Positions 23,251 through 35,534 are shown, counted from the stretch's first letter. The stretch: 64,000 bases of DNA from Epiperipatus broadwayi (GCA_028023455.1 JAQFVV010000950.1:87184-151183); one strand, 5' to 3'. Numbers and translations: made by a program. Notes: a model not told the origin generated them from the letters alone.

Positions 23251-25365
23251 TTAAACATTTGTGAACTTTATTTCTTTTATTTTCTATTTGAAGGATTAAT
23301 TTCTGTGATTTATTGAATCCTTAATAGGAATTTTTTTCTGATTAATGGGTTGACTTCTATGGGTTTTATTTGCTGCTTATTTTATATATTCAGAAGTTCT
23401 ATTTTTTGAGCTAATTCAGTGCATTACTTCAGAAGGGAAAATCCTTTCTGTTACTTCAGTTTCAGAGTTTTCAAGGACATCTCATTCTTTATTACATCAT
23501 AGAAGTCAGATGCTTACATGTTTGGATGAGTCACAATGAGCCATGTTTAATGCATATCTTAGTTTTACTTCGAGTTTTTCTAGGCTTATCATGGCATTGC
23601 ATCAAAATTTATTCATGGCTGTATTGTTTCTTTTCTTTTTCTTTTCATTTTTGTTTTCTTCAATAACTATTGGTCATGATTTTTAATAATATGGATTTAG
23701 TTAGCAATTTCTCTATAACAAGTCTCTATTGCTTTTATTTTTTATAGATTTTTCTGAATATTATCACACACTCAAAACAAAAAACATTCATTTCCTCTGT
23801 TCTTTTTATTTCAAATATATTTTTAATCTTGTTTATTATATTTATTTTGATCACCTAACTTTTTTTGAAAAACAGTAACATTTATTTTGATTTATTAATA
23901 ATATATGCTATTTATATATTTGATTTATATTTTTTATTTCCTTTTCTTTGTTAAAAAAAACATATTTTAGTCAAATTCTCCAAATAAGTTTTCTCTTTCA
24001 AAAAATAAGGTGTTGTGTGTAAATGCCATGAATATATAAATAAAAGGGAAATGATTCCACCACCAGAGGCAAGTAAAAAGGAAAGAAAAGATCTATAAGA
24101 AGTGGAACCAATATTAGCTATATTATCTGCAATAAAAACCAACACTACCAATTATCATCATTTAGTGAAAATCAGAAAAAGATTAGATATCAAATGGAAA
24201 GTGGTCTATAGCTGATATAGATCACCATTAACAATGTAGTAGTCTTTCATGGGATTAATGAATAAAGGACCAAGGCTGAGTCAAGAAGAAGCTAAAAATG
24301 ATAAAACTAGACTTGGTCATATAGATAAATCTATTTGATAACTGGTAATGAATTTGAACATCAGATGTGAATTAAGAAAAAAAATAACAAAGATGATGAA
24401 GTAAAAAAAGTTTGTTGGTTATGCTGGAAAAGGTTAAGGAAGGTGCGATCCTAAACATTATTAAGGAAAGAATGTTATGTGATATCTGAGGCATTTATTA
24501 AATGTTATAAAATCATATGTGCAAAACTAGTCATGTTGCCCTTTGGAAATAATTGTCTATCCATGAGAGGAAAGCCTTCTTTTTAAATGTTGAATATCCA
24601 GTAGAAAATTCCTGGACTTACATCATCTTGCCAGATAGATACTACCTGGTTTATTAAAAAAAAAATTTTGTGATGTCATTAAAGTCTTCCTAGCACACTT
24701 TGAGTTTTTAAAATGTAAATGTCCCTGGTTATTGACCATAGATGAGCATAACTAATACTAAAATATGGATTTCCACTTCTGCAGATAAATTGTCAAAGAA
24801 TTCAAATAATGGCATTGTTTGGCATAATGATAACCAATAATTTGGAGAGATTGATGCAGTCATCCATACTTTTCCATATTTAATTAGAAAATATCATTGA
24901 TGAGAAGATCCAATTGTTATTTCCTTCTCTACATGAGATAAAGAATGAAAGGAGTAAATTATGTATATAGAATGCAGTCTAAATATATGCAAAAATCAGA
25001 AAGGATCAAATGAGTATAACAAGAAAAATGCATGTTTGTAAAGATGTAAAAATATAAAATCAGCTTATATTAAGTGTAAAATAGAACCAAAGTTAATCAA
25101 AAAGCAACCTAAAAATTAATAGCATTTAAACAACATTATATGGTTTCTCTACTTAAGAAAGGGATTTTTTAAAATAATCATGAAGTAAGTCACAAAACAA
25201 ATATAAATTTATATCTACAATAATATGTAGGTTTTGAATTGGAAAAATAAACATGTTTCCATATATGGCTTCACAGTCCCAAAATGTTTGCAAATATATG
25301 TCTATAATGGACCAAATTGCAGTCTGTTGCTCATTTACTTAATTACTTAGAGTATTTTGCTCTGT

Positions 25366-25372
<7 letters not shown>
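23251..25372. other. AT-rich DNA, no recognised feature
   Basis: A slightly less AT-rich part at 24180-24600 has no long open frame and no family I recognise. Confidence 0.45.

Positions 25373-25435
<63 letters not shown>
25373..25435. repeat. (AG)n microsatellite
   Basis: A pure AG run of about 63 bp preceded by a short A-run. Confidence 0.97.
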
Positions 25436-25439
<4 letters not shown>

Positions 25440-26024
25440 TATGACTTTGAAAATTATTCATGGCTGGAAATCAAAATAACTTTCTTATTTAATGTTATAA
25501 GATATAAAAATTTTGTAGTGTTTAGTTGCTAAGACTGCTTAATTAAAATTTCATTTTTCATTACAGTCGACTGGGAAATTAGTCTCAGGAAATACTACAG
25601 TTCCACTTGTATCGATAAATTTGGTTAGTGGAAAAATATAATAGACAAAGATATATTCAGTTTATAATTTTTTAATTTGTGTAAATTAAAAAATATATAA
25701 AAAATACTAATTAGTAAACATCCTATTGTCCACAGAAGCCACAAATAATTAAGGATTTACAAAACAAGATAAAAAGATCAGAGATGTTGTTGAAAAACAT
25801 CTAGTGTAGATTTGCTTGTGAATTATGGAAACCATATTTGTATTAAACAGATCAATATAAGGACATTATAAAAAGTAGTTCAAAGAAGTGATTTTTATTT
25901 TTTGACAGTTTACACATACAAATTTCAGAGAATAGACTCAGAAAAAATTCAGTGATCTTGTATTTATTGCAAAGAGCAAAGTTGGACAAGTAAAGGGATA
26001 TGATCACTAGTTTATTCTGAAACA
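25436..26024. other. AT-rich DNA, no recognised feature
   Basis: No coding or structured element was recognised. Confidence 0.45.
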
Positions 26025-26250
26025 TCATATGATTATCATTTCTTATACTTACAGAATCTTTTAAAACAGTAGCAAATCACTCTACACAGTAGTGCCATGC
26101 AGTGCAAGCCGTATTAATTAATGAATGCTAGAAGTTATGTTATGCCTACTCATGCAATATTCTCAGACTAGTTTCTGGCTTAAGTCTTTCATCAATGAGG
26201 AATTTTAGATCTGAATCCCTGCACCTAAATCTTTGAATCAAATGCAACCT
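26025..26250 (+). repeat. Diverged long-form M1 copy
   Basis: The order CTCTACACAGTAGTGCCATGC, GCCTACTCATGCAATATTCTC, AGACTAGTTTCTGGCTTAAGT, CATCAATGAGGA and CTGCACCTAAATCT follows the full-length M1 copy at 41427-41723. The right inverted terminus and target duplication are lost. It encodes nothing. Confidence 0.6.
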
Positions 26251-28105
26251 TCCAGCCACCACCTTTTACATTTTTAGTTAATCTCAATCTCATTAATGAC
26301 AAGAAACTTTACCCCTCAGTATATAGAAGTAAGGAAGCTACCAGTGTTTTCATTGCAATGACATTTGTAGCATTCTCAAGATGACAGGCTAAAGTGTTGT
26401 CACCAAATGTGCAATATGCTTTCATTTTCAATCATAAAGTGTTTAGAAGAAATAAATAACATGCCAAGATTTAATATAAAGCCTTAAATTGCTGTTGGTT
26501 TCTTGCCATACCAAGAAATGTGTTATCCACCCCAGTATTATACTGCTTTGATACTATAGTATCTGTATCACCAAGTAAGATAATAAAAAAAAAACCAGTT
26601 ACTGTAACTAATCTTTGAAAATGAACTGTATTGTACATTAATAGAGGATCTTCTAAATAAAAAAATAAGCAATCTGTTTTGTAAACTTCAAGCTATGGTA
26701 TAAATGTAAAAGACAAATACTAATAATTTTAAATGCATAAACTATTTCAATAAAAAATGATACCAGTAAAATATATTTAATTATTTTAATTTGAAAAATC
26801 CTAGGTTTGAAATATAAATAATTTGAAATTTTATAGGATTTATTACTTTATAGATATAATTTGTTGTTTTAAAAGTTTAAAGTGATTATTCTTGCCTCTT
26901 GCAAGAGCAAATCAAAATTTTATAGTTAAAGATGAAATTAAATGGGTTTCCCCTTCTCTCTCCCCTTCACTCCCTCCCTCATCCTCCTATTTTCCCTACC
27001 CTCTTTACATAATGCTTTTTGTATCTTAACAATTAAATTGCAAGGTGAGTGAATCCAAAATATTAATCAGATATTAAGTCTATAAATTAATGAATTAATA
27101 ACTTATGCATACAATCTACATACTGTACTCACATGTAATCATGGTATAGTTCATATCGATTTCTTTGCTTTATTTGCATTAAATAAACATGGTAAAAAGT
27201 TATTTAAAAATTAAAACATTTATTCTCATTTTTGTGGATGTTCATATTTTTCATCCATGATTAATTAGTTAAGATTAGTTTGCATACACACCATCCTTCT
27301 TCTTGTTTATGCTTTATGCTATATAAAACCTGGAAGCAATAATAGAGAAGAGTTAATTAAAAATGCAGAAAAATTAGGCTCAAATTTTAGGGATAGCCCT
27401 TTATTCTGGAGGTTTAACCAGAACCATGACTTTTACAAGCATTATATATGAATAAAAAGCTATCTTTAGGGAACTATACTTTTTACCAACCATCTGGGTT
27501 TAAACGATGTATCTGGAAAAGCAAACAGTACTATGAAAAGAATATGAAAGAATAATTCTAAAACATTACAGAAGCTTTAGTTTTATCATCACCAGTAACT
27601 TGAAAATTATTTATCATAATATTACATAATCCTGCAATGTAATGTTAACATATCAACTTCTCATTAGTGATTATTTACATTTGCTGATTTTTGCCTTCAT
27701 ACTATTACAGTGATGATATTTATAACAGTAGATGAAACAATGGCAAGAGAAACAAATTTAAATGCAAAAGAGAGCAAAAAAAAAAGGGGGGATGGACTTT
27801 ACTTAAACACTTACATTTGTTAAATAAGTAATTTAAAAATGCTAAAAACATTTAATATTTTAATGAGAATATTTAGTACAGACAAAGAACTAATAATGAG
27901 ATAACACAATTATAATCGCAAACAACTTTTTAAGATAATTTTGGACAACCCCAAGCTTTCAAAAGATTAATAAAAATGAATATGGAGTTGAATTCAGAAA
28001 TGCAGAGAAAGAGAGAGTAGTAAGGAGGGGGGAGGGGAGACAGAGATAAACCAAAACAAATAATTAGTAAATGTTATAGGTATTAAGGAAATAAGTTTTG
28101 TCAAA
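26251..28105. other. AT-rich DNA, no recognised feature
   Basis: A pyrimidine-rich patch at 26948-27002 and a G-run near 27786 stand out by composition only. Confidence 0.45.
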
Positions 28106-28119
28106 TTAGTAATGGAATT

Positions 28120-28271
28120 AAAACAGGCAAAACTTTCCATACAGTAGTGCCACCCAGTTCCAACCAGAGTAATCAGTGGATGGTTACACTGGGTAACACT
28201 ACTGTAAGGAGAGTTTTGCCTGTTTTAATAACAATTATGTGCTAGTATAAGAAATGGTGATTATGTGATGT
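28120..28271 (+). mobile_element. M1 short retroposon with 14-bp target-site duplication
   Basis: A perfect 14-bp duplication, TTAGTAATGGAATT (28106-28119 and 28272-28285), delimits a 152-bp element. It starts AAAACAGGCAAAACT, has the reverse complement AGTTTTGCCTGTTTTAAT near 28213-28230, and then a unique 3' segment, AACAATTATGTGCTAGTATA to GATTATGTGATG. The asymmetric 3' segment after the inverted repeat, with the long duplication, argues for retroposition. This is the clearest copy of the short form. Confidence 0.8.
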
Positions 28272-28285
28272 TTAGTAATGGAATT

Positions 28286-28843
28286 CATAAAACAGACTCA
28301 AATTGAAACCAATACTCATGAACAGAAAGTAAATATGTGGATAACATCAGAAGCTATTCATAGAAGTTGAGGTTTATATTAAAAGAGAAGTGAAAAATAA
28401 ATTATTTTTTTAATGGGTTGGAACTTACAAAAATGATGACAGGATTGTAAAAAAAAAAAAAAGCTGGATAACATGTAAACTGAACTGTCAAGATAATCGC
28501 ATTTATAAGACTGATAAATAGGAATAATCATACTGCTTGAAATAAATATTTAGATAATGGGATGAAAAGATAAATAAAATTCTGGGAATAAGCATTTATA
28601 AAAATTAAAAATTGGATTGAAAGAAATAAAAATGTTAATTACAAAAAAAAAAAAAAATAGCAAATATAAAACAAAAATGTAAGATTACATTATGGTTGCA
28701 GAAAAAGAACAATTTATTTTCATTAATCATTTATATAATAATGAATTAGTAAATTGATGTTCAAAATTAGGTGAACTTTAGAAGCTAAAGAAATAATAAA
28801 ATAAGTGGATGATGTAGAATACAAAAGTGTAAGATGTGTAATT
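28286..28843. other. AT-rich DNA, no recognised feature
   Basis: Several A-runs; nothing coding recognised. Confidence 0.45.
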
Positions 28844-29039
28844 GCTTGATCATAAAAACTTTTAGCACTGGAATTGATACAGACTTCTCTAATCTATCAC
28901 TTCCCAAATCCTTACAGTGAAATTGTATTAACACCAATATCTGCTTGATCATAAGAACTTTAGCACTGGAATTGATACAGAGCCCTCTAATCTATCACTT
29001 CCCAAATCCTTACAGTGAAATTGTGTTAACACCAATATT
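28844..29039. repeat. Tandem duplication, two units of about 98 bp
   Basis: The unit starting GCTTGATCATAA at 28844 repeats at 28943 with a few substitutions and a small indel. Both copies include CACTGGAATTGATACAGA and CTTCCCAAATCCTTACAGTG. The high identity indicates a fairly recent duplication. No function is apparent. Confidence 0.88.
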
Positions 29040-30361
29040 GGAATATGTAGAACTGAAGATGAAAAATTAACCAATATTATAATATTGGAAGTAGAAATTT
29101 TAAAAACCAATAGTATGAAATATAGGCTTTTGAAATATATTAAATTATTTATATTGATAAAAGAGGCTGATCAGGACAAAATAAAAATCAAAAAGGTTTA
29201 TATTGGGAAAAAAATTGAGATGTACAGAATTGAGATGTACAGAATTCAAATAATTAACATTTTTTAAAATTCTGGGGGGGAAAAGAAATCAATTTATATG
29301 ATAACATATCTTTTTTTCACATTTCACAATGCCACAGAATATAGATATTAAAAGAAGTAAAAACAAAACAAGCAATTAATCAGAAAATTTTTGTGATCTC
29401 AATAAAATCTGTCCAGTTTATATGAAAGTTAAATATCAATGGTTAAAAATTTGTTAGCAAACGTTATGGAAACCATAAAAATTTATAACAAAAAAAGTGA
29501 CAATAACAAATCAACTATTGAAACATTTTAGACTATGGTCGATTTAAAAAGAAATCACAAAAAAGAAAACTACAAGTTCATGAATTATGCCCTCTGGTGT
29601 GTCAGATGTAAAGTAAAGATTGAAGGGATGAGAGACCCACACAATACTAAATTTAAGAATGTCTCTGAGAAAATCATGAAAAAGGACCAACTAATTGCTC
29701 CAAACTATATCACAAGAGCAACATGGGAGAAGGTTGGATCTACTTTGCTTCAAATAGATATATAATTGATGTAATTTTTGTATTTGTAACAGTCAATACA
29801 GCAATAGAATAAAAAATTTCATTTAAAAAAAATCAAATAGTCCAATATAAAAATACAGCTAGAACACCATCATCACAAATCTTCAGAAAAACATCTTCAT
29901 TTGGTTTGAAAGATTCATTATGGCACTTACCTAATTCAAAAAGGTTTTTTAATATATATGTTGGTCTATTTCAACATCAGTTCTCCAGAAGCAAAAAAAC
30001 AAACCAATAGAAATGATATGCAGATGACCACCATATTTTATTTTACTTTTCCAGTTTATAAATGAAACTAAATGTCTTTGGAATCTAATCTAATAAAAAT
30101 TCTATAAACATTTGCTAGAAGGATAAAATCAAGACTATTTCTTTCCAGAAAATTGTTGCAAAAATCTCTTCAGCATTTCTCAATCATAAAAACAGTAAAT
30201 GAAGATGCATTAGTCACAAAATAAGCTTCTCCAATTGGCTGGTGAAGGATTTTGTTTTAAAATTAGGCAAGATGCTCATTACTGTTTATTAATTAGATGT
30301 TATAAATTGTCTACCTCGAAGTAAATCTCAAGCTTTTTCAACTATGTAAAAAAACTTTCTT
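29040..30361. other. AT-rich DNA with foldback remnants
   Basis: At 29840-29890, AAATAGTCCAATAT and CACAAATCTTCAG resemble the ends of the foldback family at 7422-7803. The ORF at 29535-29765 (76 codons, with a CVRCK motif) matches no family I can name and is not called as a gene. Confidence 0.4.
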
Positions 30362-30426
30362 TTATCTGGATTCAAATGCCAAATTATAGGCATATTATTG
30401 ATAGATTAATCGTTACGCCATGAGGT
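30362..30426 (-). repeat. tRNA-derived SINE head
   Basis: Read on the minus strand, CCTCATGGCGTAACGATTA gives an A-box-like segment and GGCATTTGAATCC a good B-box match, with tRNA-like spacing. It resembles the head at 16565-16632. No cloverleaf is preserved. Confidence 0.42.
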
Positions 30427-33349
30427 TATTCTTACAACCTAAATTTTCTATTTCTTGTAAATATAAATGTTGCTTAACTTAAATTCTAGAAATCATTCTT
30501 GTATTTCAAACATATTAATCCATTTAATTACTTTGTATTTTGTTCCAACCTAACTAATCTCAAGTCGAGTTTCATGTGCGTGAAAATGGGTGGGTGTGGG
30601 TTATGTGTCTGTCTGTATAACATACCAGTTAGCCTAATCAATTCGACTGTAGCAACACAATTTAATTATACTGCCAAATCTTTTTTTCACTCTCAAGGTT
30701 ATTTCTCGGGTTTTAATTTTTTTATTTTTGTGTTTTTAGTAAATACTTTCAGTTTCAGTATTAATCTTGTTAGGCATTATATTAGGATTCAGTTACTATT
30801 ATCTCCTATGACTTTTTTTTTTTTTTTCAGATATTCATCATATAAAATTATTTTCTTTAAAAAAAAAAAAAAAAACTATCGTTCATTATTATCTATCCCC
30901 CCCCCCCCCGATGTCTAAACCACATAACATGATGCTTTAGCAAAAGGCCATATATATTAAAAACCTGTCAACAATTAGACAGTCCAATATCAATAACAAT
31001 CAACAATTTCAAACTGTTGTCAAGGCAACCTCCTTTTAACAGTAATATATATATTAGACAAATTTTCAAAAAAAGAAAAAATATATAGTTGAATATCTGA
31101 AAAAAATAAATGGATTTTTATGATTGATTTAGTATCAGTATTAATTTTTTTTTTTTTAAAAAAGCAATATGTACGTATTTTATATAGATTGCGTCTCTTA
31201 ATCATTTCGGAAAGAAGAATGGGTGTGTGTTACATTATGCTGAATAACTTTATAAAATATTAAAGTAAATCTTTTAAAATGATTAACTTAACTAAATTAA
31301 TCTGATTTAATTTGAATAATTAATCATCTCATTAAAGTATGTGAAGTTTTTTTTTTTAATTACGTATAATGTACGCCGCCGTCAAAGACTTTTTTCCATG
31401 AAAGATCTCTAGCAAAGATTTTAAAACGTTATAAATGACAAATTGATTAATTTAAAGCAAGGAAGTGTTGTTGACACCTGTGGCCTTTTCACTGATTAGA
31501 TTTTTTTTCTTCACTGAAAGCATTTAGACTAATCTTTGTTTTACAAAAAAAAATGCAGTAGAGAAAAATGTGTGCATGTTTTCACTCTTCCACTTGGGTG
31601 CTCGAACGTCACATAATCTCTCAAGTAATTAACTTCACAATTACTTAATATAATTATCCATTATTTAATAAATAGAATTTGTCTTGTGATAAAAATCAAA
31701 TTACGAAAATATACTTTAAAAAAATGCTATTTTTTATTATTATTTAAAATCATTATAAAATATTTACCGTTTATAAAGGTGGGTTAATTCTTAAAATGAC
31801 TAGATTCCGTAAAGCCAAGATATAATATAATACGTTACATGATGTCGAATGTACAATTATTAGTAGTCAAAAGCAATAATAAAAATAAAATAAGGGAGTT
31901 TGAAATGTCTACAGAAATTGATAAACTTAAAGAAATTGTACTAAATACTCGAATGCAATCTCATAATATAATTTTGGGAATAAGAGGATGGGGAGGAGGG
32001 AAGGAGGTACAAATATCAGAACTTATATGTATATGTTAAACCAATATTGATTTATTTTTTTACACATTTTTATCATCACAGTGTTCAGGGAAGTGAAAGT
32101 ATAAATCAACAGAGGCATTGTAGAGATTTTAATGTGTGCAAAGGAGATAACCTAAGTAGTACAAATTACATACATGTCAAGAATAAATGGAGCTACTTTC
32201 TCATATAGTTTAGTAGAAAAAATACAGGCATTTTGAAAAGGATTGTAATATACAAAGGTTTCGAATTCAAAATACTGTTTGAGCTATAGAGTCTAGGCTA
32301 AAGATAAATATTTTTATATACCCTACTATTCAAAATATCTGCAAGTGAACTTATTAAACCATCATTCCGATTGATATGCATGATAGTAGACTAATAGATG
32401 CACAAACAATTGAGTGAATGGATAGATAGAAAGATAAAAGAATAGATAAATGAGTAGATAACCCTAAATGCTAAAAAAAAAACTACAACTAAATAAATTG
32501 TAAATAAAGTTATTTATTTTTAAATCAACAGATCCCAACTATATATTTGTAGCAAAACTATAAATTGATTTAATTATATTACATAATATTATCAAAGCTC
32601 TCAAACTTTATTCTTTTTAAACTATGGCACACAATCCATGCTAACATTTCAAGAATGTGTAAAGCTGAAAGAAGAAGCACTCTCATTATCTTGAATATTA
32701 AATGTTTCTTGTAAAAAGATTGAAATTTTTTCCTATATATGATTTTAAAAAAATACATCCTTAAAGAAAATATTTGTTAATATAACTAGCATTGTATTTT
32801 CCATAAGAAAATGTTGAGACAGGTTAAGTTTAGATCTTATATACAAATATGACAAAGAAAAGTAATTGAATAGTTCTTTGCTAACGTTCATAAACAATTT
32901 AAAGCCCTGGAATTAACAAATTGAAATCACAGATGATGGATGGACCTTGAGTTTCAAATTCTTCTATTCAGCCACTAAATAAACTGTGTGTGTGCGTGTG
33001 TGTGGAGGAAGAACTAAAAATATGATATTAAGTTAATAGAAGATTTCAGCAATGAGTTTAGTTGATCTATTACATGATTCATTGGGTTATCAAGAACTCC
33101 AATAAGCAAACAGACATTCAAGGATGGCATTTTTGGTATTAATTTTATCATCAAGATTGTTAATAATCATTTCACCGAATGATTTTTTAAAGGTAAAGTG
33201 GAACCAGAAATGCTGATGATAATAATTTAAAGTTGAACCTCAACAATGACTTATTGATCTGAAAAAATGAATATTCGGTTAGACTTCTAAAAATCAATAA
33301 CATATCGTCAACAAAAATAAATAACAAAAAAACTGTTAGTTAATTAATG
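30427..33349. other. AT-rich DNA, no recognised gene
   Basis: A run of 13 C at 30897-30909 follows A- and T-runs. The ORF at 30499-30918 ends in this low-complexity sequence and has no recognisable domain. Short (TG)n occurs near 32984-33002. Confidence 0.45.
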
Positions 33350-33600
33350 TATATAAGGGATTCGAACTCAGATTTTCACCATGCCATCTCATATTGCTGA
33401 CCCACCTGATCACACACATGTTGAAAAGATAAATAATCACTAATATACATATTTCATGCTAAACTTGCAATCATCAGTTGGTCCAGATTATTATCTTCAC
33501 ACATATATAGAATCATTGCTCAGCTTTAAATTAAGATAGCCAATCTTCATACTTTAATGAACAGGCTTCAAACTACTTCAACCCACAATTCTTCAGTTGT
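33350..33600 (-). repeat. R1 repeat copy on the minus strand
   Basis: Plus-strand order is the inverse of the R1 consensus: GGGATTCGAACTCAGATTTTC (B-box), TGCCATCTCATATTGCTGAC, CACACACATGTTGAAAAGAT, then the hammerhead segment (33434-33495), then GATAGCCAATCTTCATACTTT and GAACAGGCTTCAAACTAC. The B-box AGTTCGAATCC is intact, so Pol III promoter activity of the 3' part is conceivable but untested. Confidence 0.7.
33434..33495 (-). ncRNA. Hammerhead ribozyme motif in R1
   Basis: Minus strand: ACCAA, CTGATGA (33471-33477), a stem II region reading TTGCAAGTTTAGCAT (weaker here than in other copies), GAAAT intact, then ATGTATTAGTG, where the expected TTGGT is changed to TTAGT. The core is intact but helix I is weakened by the G-to-A change. 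Likely poorly active or inactive. Confidence 0.55.
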
Positions 33601-34008
33601 CTATTTCATTGAAAATCTGATGATGGAACGTTCAAAGCCCATGCTAGTGCCAATGTTGTCATCCTACCCATGCTGACATTAGTCATTATGACCCCTCATG
33701 TACCGAAGAATAATCTATTTACATATATTAGTTATTTAGGGAAAATTATGAAAAAAGATTTTAAAAAATATTGTAAGAATTTTTAAAAGAGAGAGAAGGG
33801 AGAGAGGAATAAAAATGGAAAAATCTTACAAAAAAAAATCTACTGAAATAAAAAGATTGCTGGAAAATAGTGAAAAACAAAAAATAATTTGGGAGAGCGT
33901 GTGAGTGAGTTCTGGTTGGGCAAAAGATGATGGACATTATAAGGAATGTTGTGATGTATTAGAATTTGGTTTGATTTGTTTTTTTCTATTAATTTTATTT
34001 TTACAACT
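33601..34008. other. AT-rich DNA, no recognised feature
   Basis: Nothing coding recognised. A purine-rich patch lies at 33788-33810. Confidence 0.45.
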
Positions 34009-34160
34009 AACTTAATAATCACATGATCAACATCTCATACTAGCACATAATTGTTGTAAACAAAGGCAAAACTCTCCATACAGTAGAGCCACCCTGTGCC
34101 AACCAGAGTAATCAATGGATGCCAGAAGGCTTGTGCATAAAATCCCTATCTAGTGCGTAT

Positions 34161-34509
34161 TTATTTATTTTTTGTTTTGTTTTATTATTTATATATTGTT
34201 ATTTTATATATAGAATTATTATTATTTTTTTATTTTTAAAAAGTTATTTTGTTGATTAGTTTTTTGTAAAGTTGTTATTAAAAGATTTACTTTTAAGAAA
34301 AATATAACGTTCGAAAAACGTTATTTATATATAGAAATTTTTAAAAAAGTTATTATTTATTTTTTGTTTTGTTTTATTTATATATTGTTATTTTATATAT
34401 AGAATTATTATTTTTTTTTATTTTTAAAAGTTATTTTGTTGATTAGTTTTTTTGTAAATTTGTTATTAAAAGATTTACTTTTAAGAAAAATATAACGTTC
34501 GAAAAACGT
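34161..34509 (+). promoter_or_regulatory. Tandem 5' UTR monomers of the LINE
   Basis: TTATTTATTTTTTGTTTTG at 34161 recurs at 34353, and the units continue in parallel through GAATTATTATT, GTTGATTAGTTTTTTG and AATATAACGTTCGAAAAACG. The period is about 192 bp; the second unit is slightly shorter at its end. Tandem 5' monomers act as promoters in some LINEs, such as mouse L1. A promoter role here is inferred from position only. Confidence 0.72.
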
Positions 34510-34521
34510 AAAATAAAAAAA

Positions 34522-35439
34522 ATGGATTATATTTGTATTTCAAAATGTTTATATAATCGGGAAAAGGAAATTAAGCGTGCTGTTGTAGAATGTACTATAT
34601 GTGATGGGGTATATCACTTGAAATGTTTAAATAAGACTAGGAAGGATGTAAAAGGTTTATGGTTATGCAGTCAGTGTATTAATATGATAAAAGAGGTGAG
34701 AAAGTGTTTTCAAAGTGTAGATAGTCGAAGAATAGTGGGTGGAGAAAGTAATAGTGTAATGGAGATGATTAGTCAAAGAATAAATAAGATAAAGGAAGAA
34801 TTGAAGGATGTAGAAGTAAAATTAAAATCATTAGAGATAAAATGTGAGGAGATAAAGGAATTATTGAGTAGGAATGATAAGGAAGAAATAGATAAGGAGG
34901 ACCAGAAGGTATTAGAAAATGTTATGGATAGAGCAGAAAAAGTAGATTATGAAACAGTATTGATAGGAGATTCACTAATTAGAGAATGTGGGGATATAAT
35001 TGCAAGGGAAAATAGAAGTAGGTATGTAAGAGTATGTTTGCCTGGAGCTAGAATTAGGGATGTAGCAGATAAAGTTAAAAAACAAGGTAGTAGAGATGTA
35101 TATGTTATGGTGGGGACTAATAATTTATTAGAATCATCAGAGAGAATAATGGATGATTATGTAGATTTGATTAGGAATTTGATTATGATTAAAGGAAGAG
35201 TAGGACTAGTTGGATTATTACCAAGGTTTGACAAGAGTTATTTGTTAGATAGGGCATGTTCTATAAATGAGAGATTGAAAAAATTGTGTGAGAGAAATAA
35301 TGTTATGTTTGTGGATGTGTGGGATTGTTTTATTGGAAAGAGAGAGTTATATAGTAAAGATGGGTTGCATTTAGGAAAACAAGGAAGTGAAGTTTTAGGG
35401 AGTTTGATTTATAAAGAATTTTTTTCGGGAAACTTATAA
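34522..35439 (+). CDS. LINE ORF1 protein: PHD-like zinc finger, coiled coil, SGNH hydrolase
   Basis: A 305-residue intact protein. Residues 5-52 carry a C4-H-C3 set (C5, C9, C24, C27, H32, C35, C49, C52), as in a PHD/RING-like finger, likely for protein or nucleic-acid contacts. Residues about 75-140 are charged and helical, a probable coiled coil for self-association. Residues 144-300 form an SGNH/GDSL hydrolase: block I IGDSL with S151, a glycine in PGAR (175), GTNN with N200, and the DGLH block with D280 and H283. All four catalytic positions are present. In CR1-like LINEs this esterase-like domain belongs to ORF1, and its role in retrotransposition is not settled. The start follows an A-rich stretch (AAAAAAATGG); ORF2 begins 95 bp after the stop. 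Confidence 0.9.
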   Translation: MDYICISKCLYNREKEIKRAVVECTICDGVYHLKCLNKTRKDVKGLWLCSQCINMIKEVRKCFQSVDSRRIVGGESNSVMEMISQRINKIKEELKDVEVKLKSLEIKCEEIKELLSRNDKEEIDKEDQKVLENVMDRAEKVDYETVLIGDSLIRECGDIIARENRSRYVRVCLPGARIRDVADKVKKQGSRDVYVMVGTNNLLESSERIMDDYVDLIRNLIMIKGRVGLVGLLPRFDKSYLLDRACSINERLKKLCERNNVMFVDVWDCFIGKRELYSKDGLHLGKQGSEVLGSLIYKEFFSGNL

Positions 35440-35534
35440 AGGGGGGTGGGTTTTTAAATTGTAATATTATTAAAAAGAATGGATGGAATATAAGAAGTAA
35501 GCAAAAGGAATTTGATTTTGATATAAATATAGAT

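Noticed and set aside
29535-29765. 76-codon ORF with an ALWCVRCK segment
   Set aside because: A single CxxC motif and no further match to any family I can name. The upstream sequence has no gene-like context.
30499-30918. 139-codon ORF
   Set aside because: It ends in A- and C-homopolymer runs, has a biased Phe/Ser composition and no domain.
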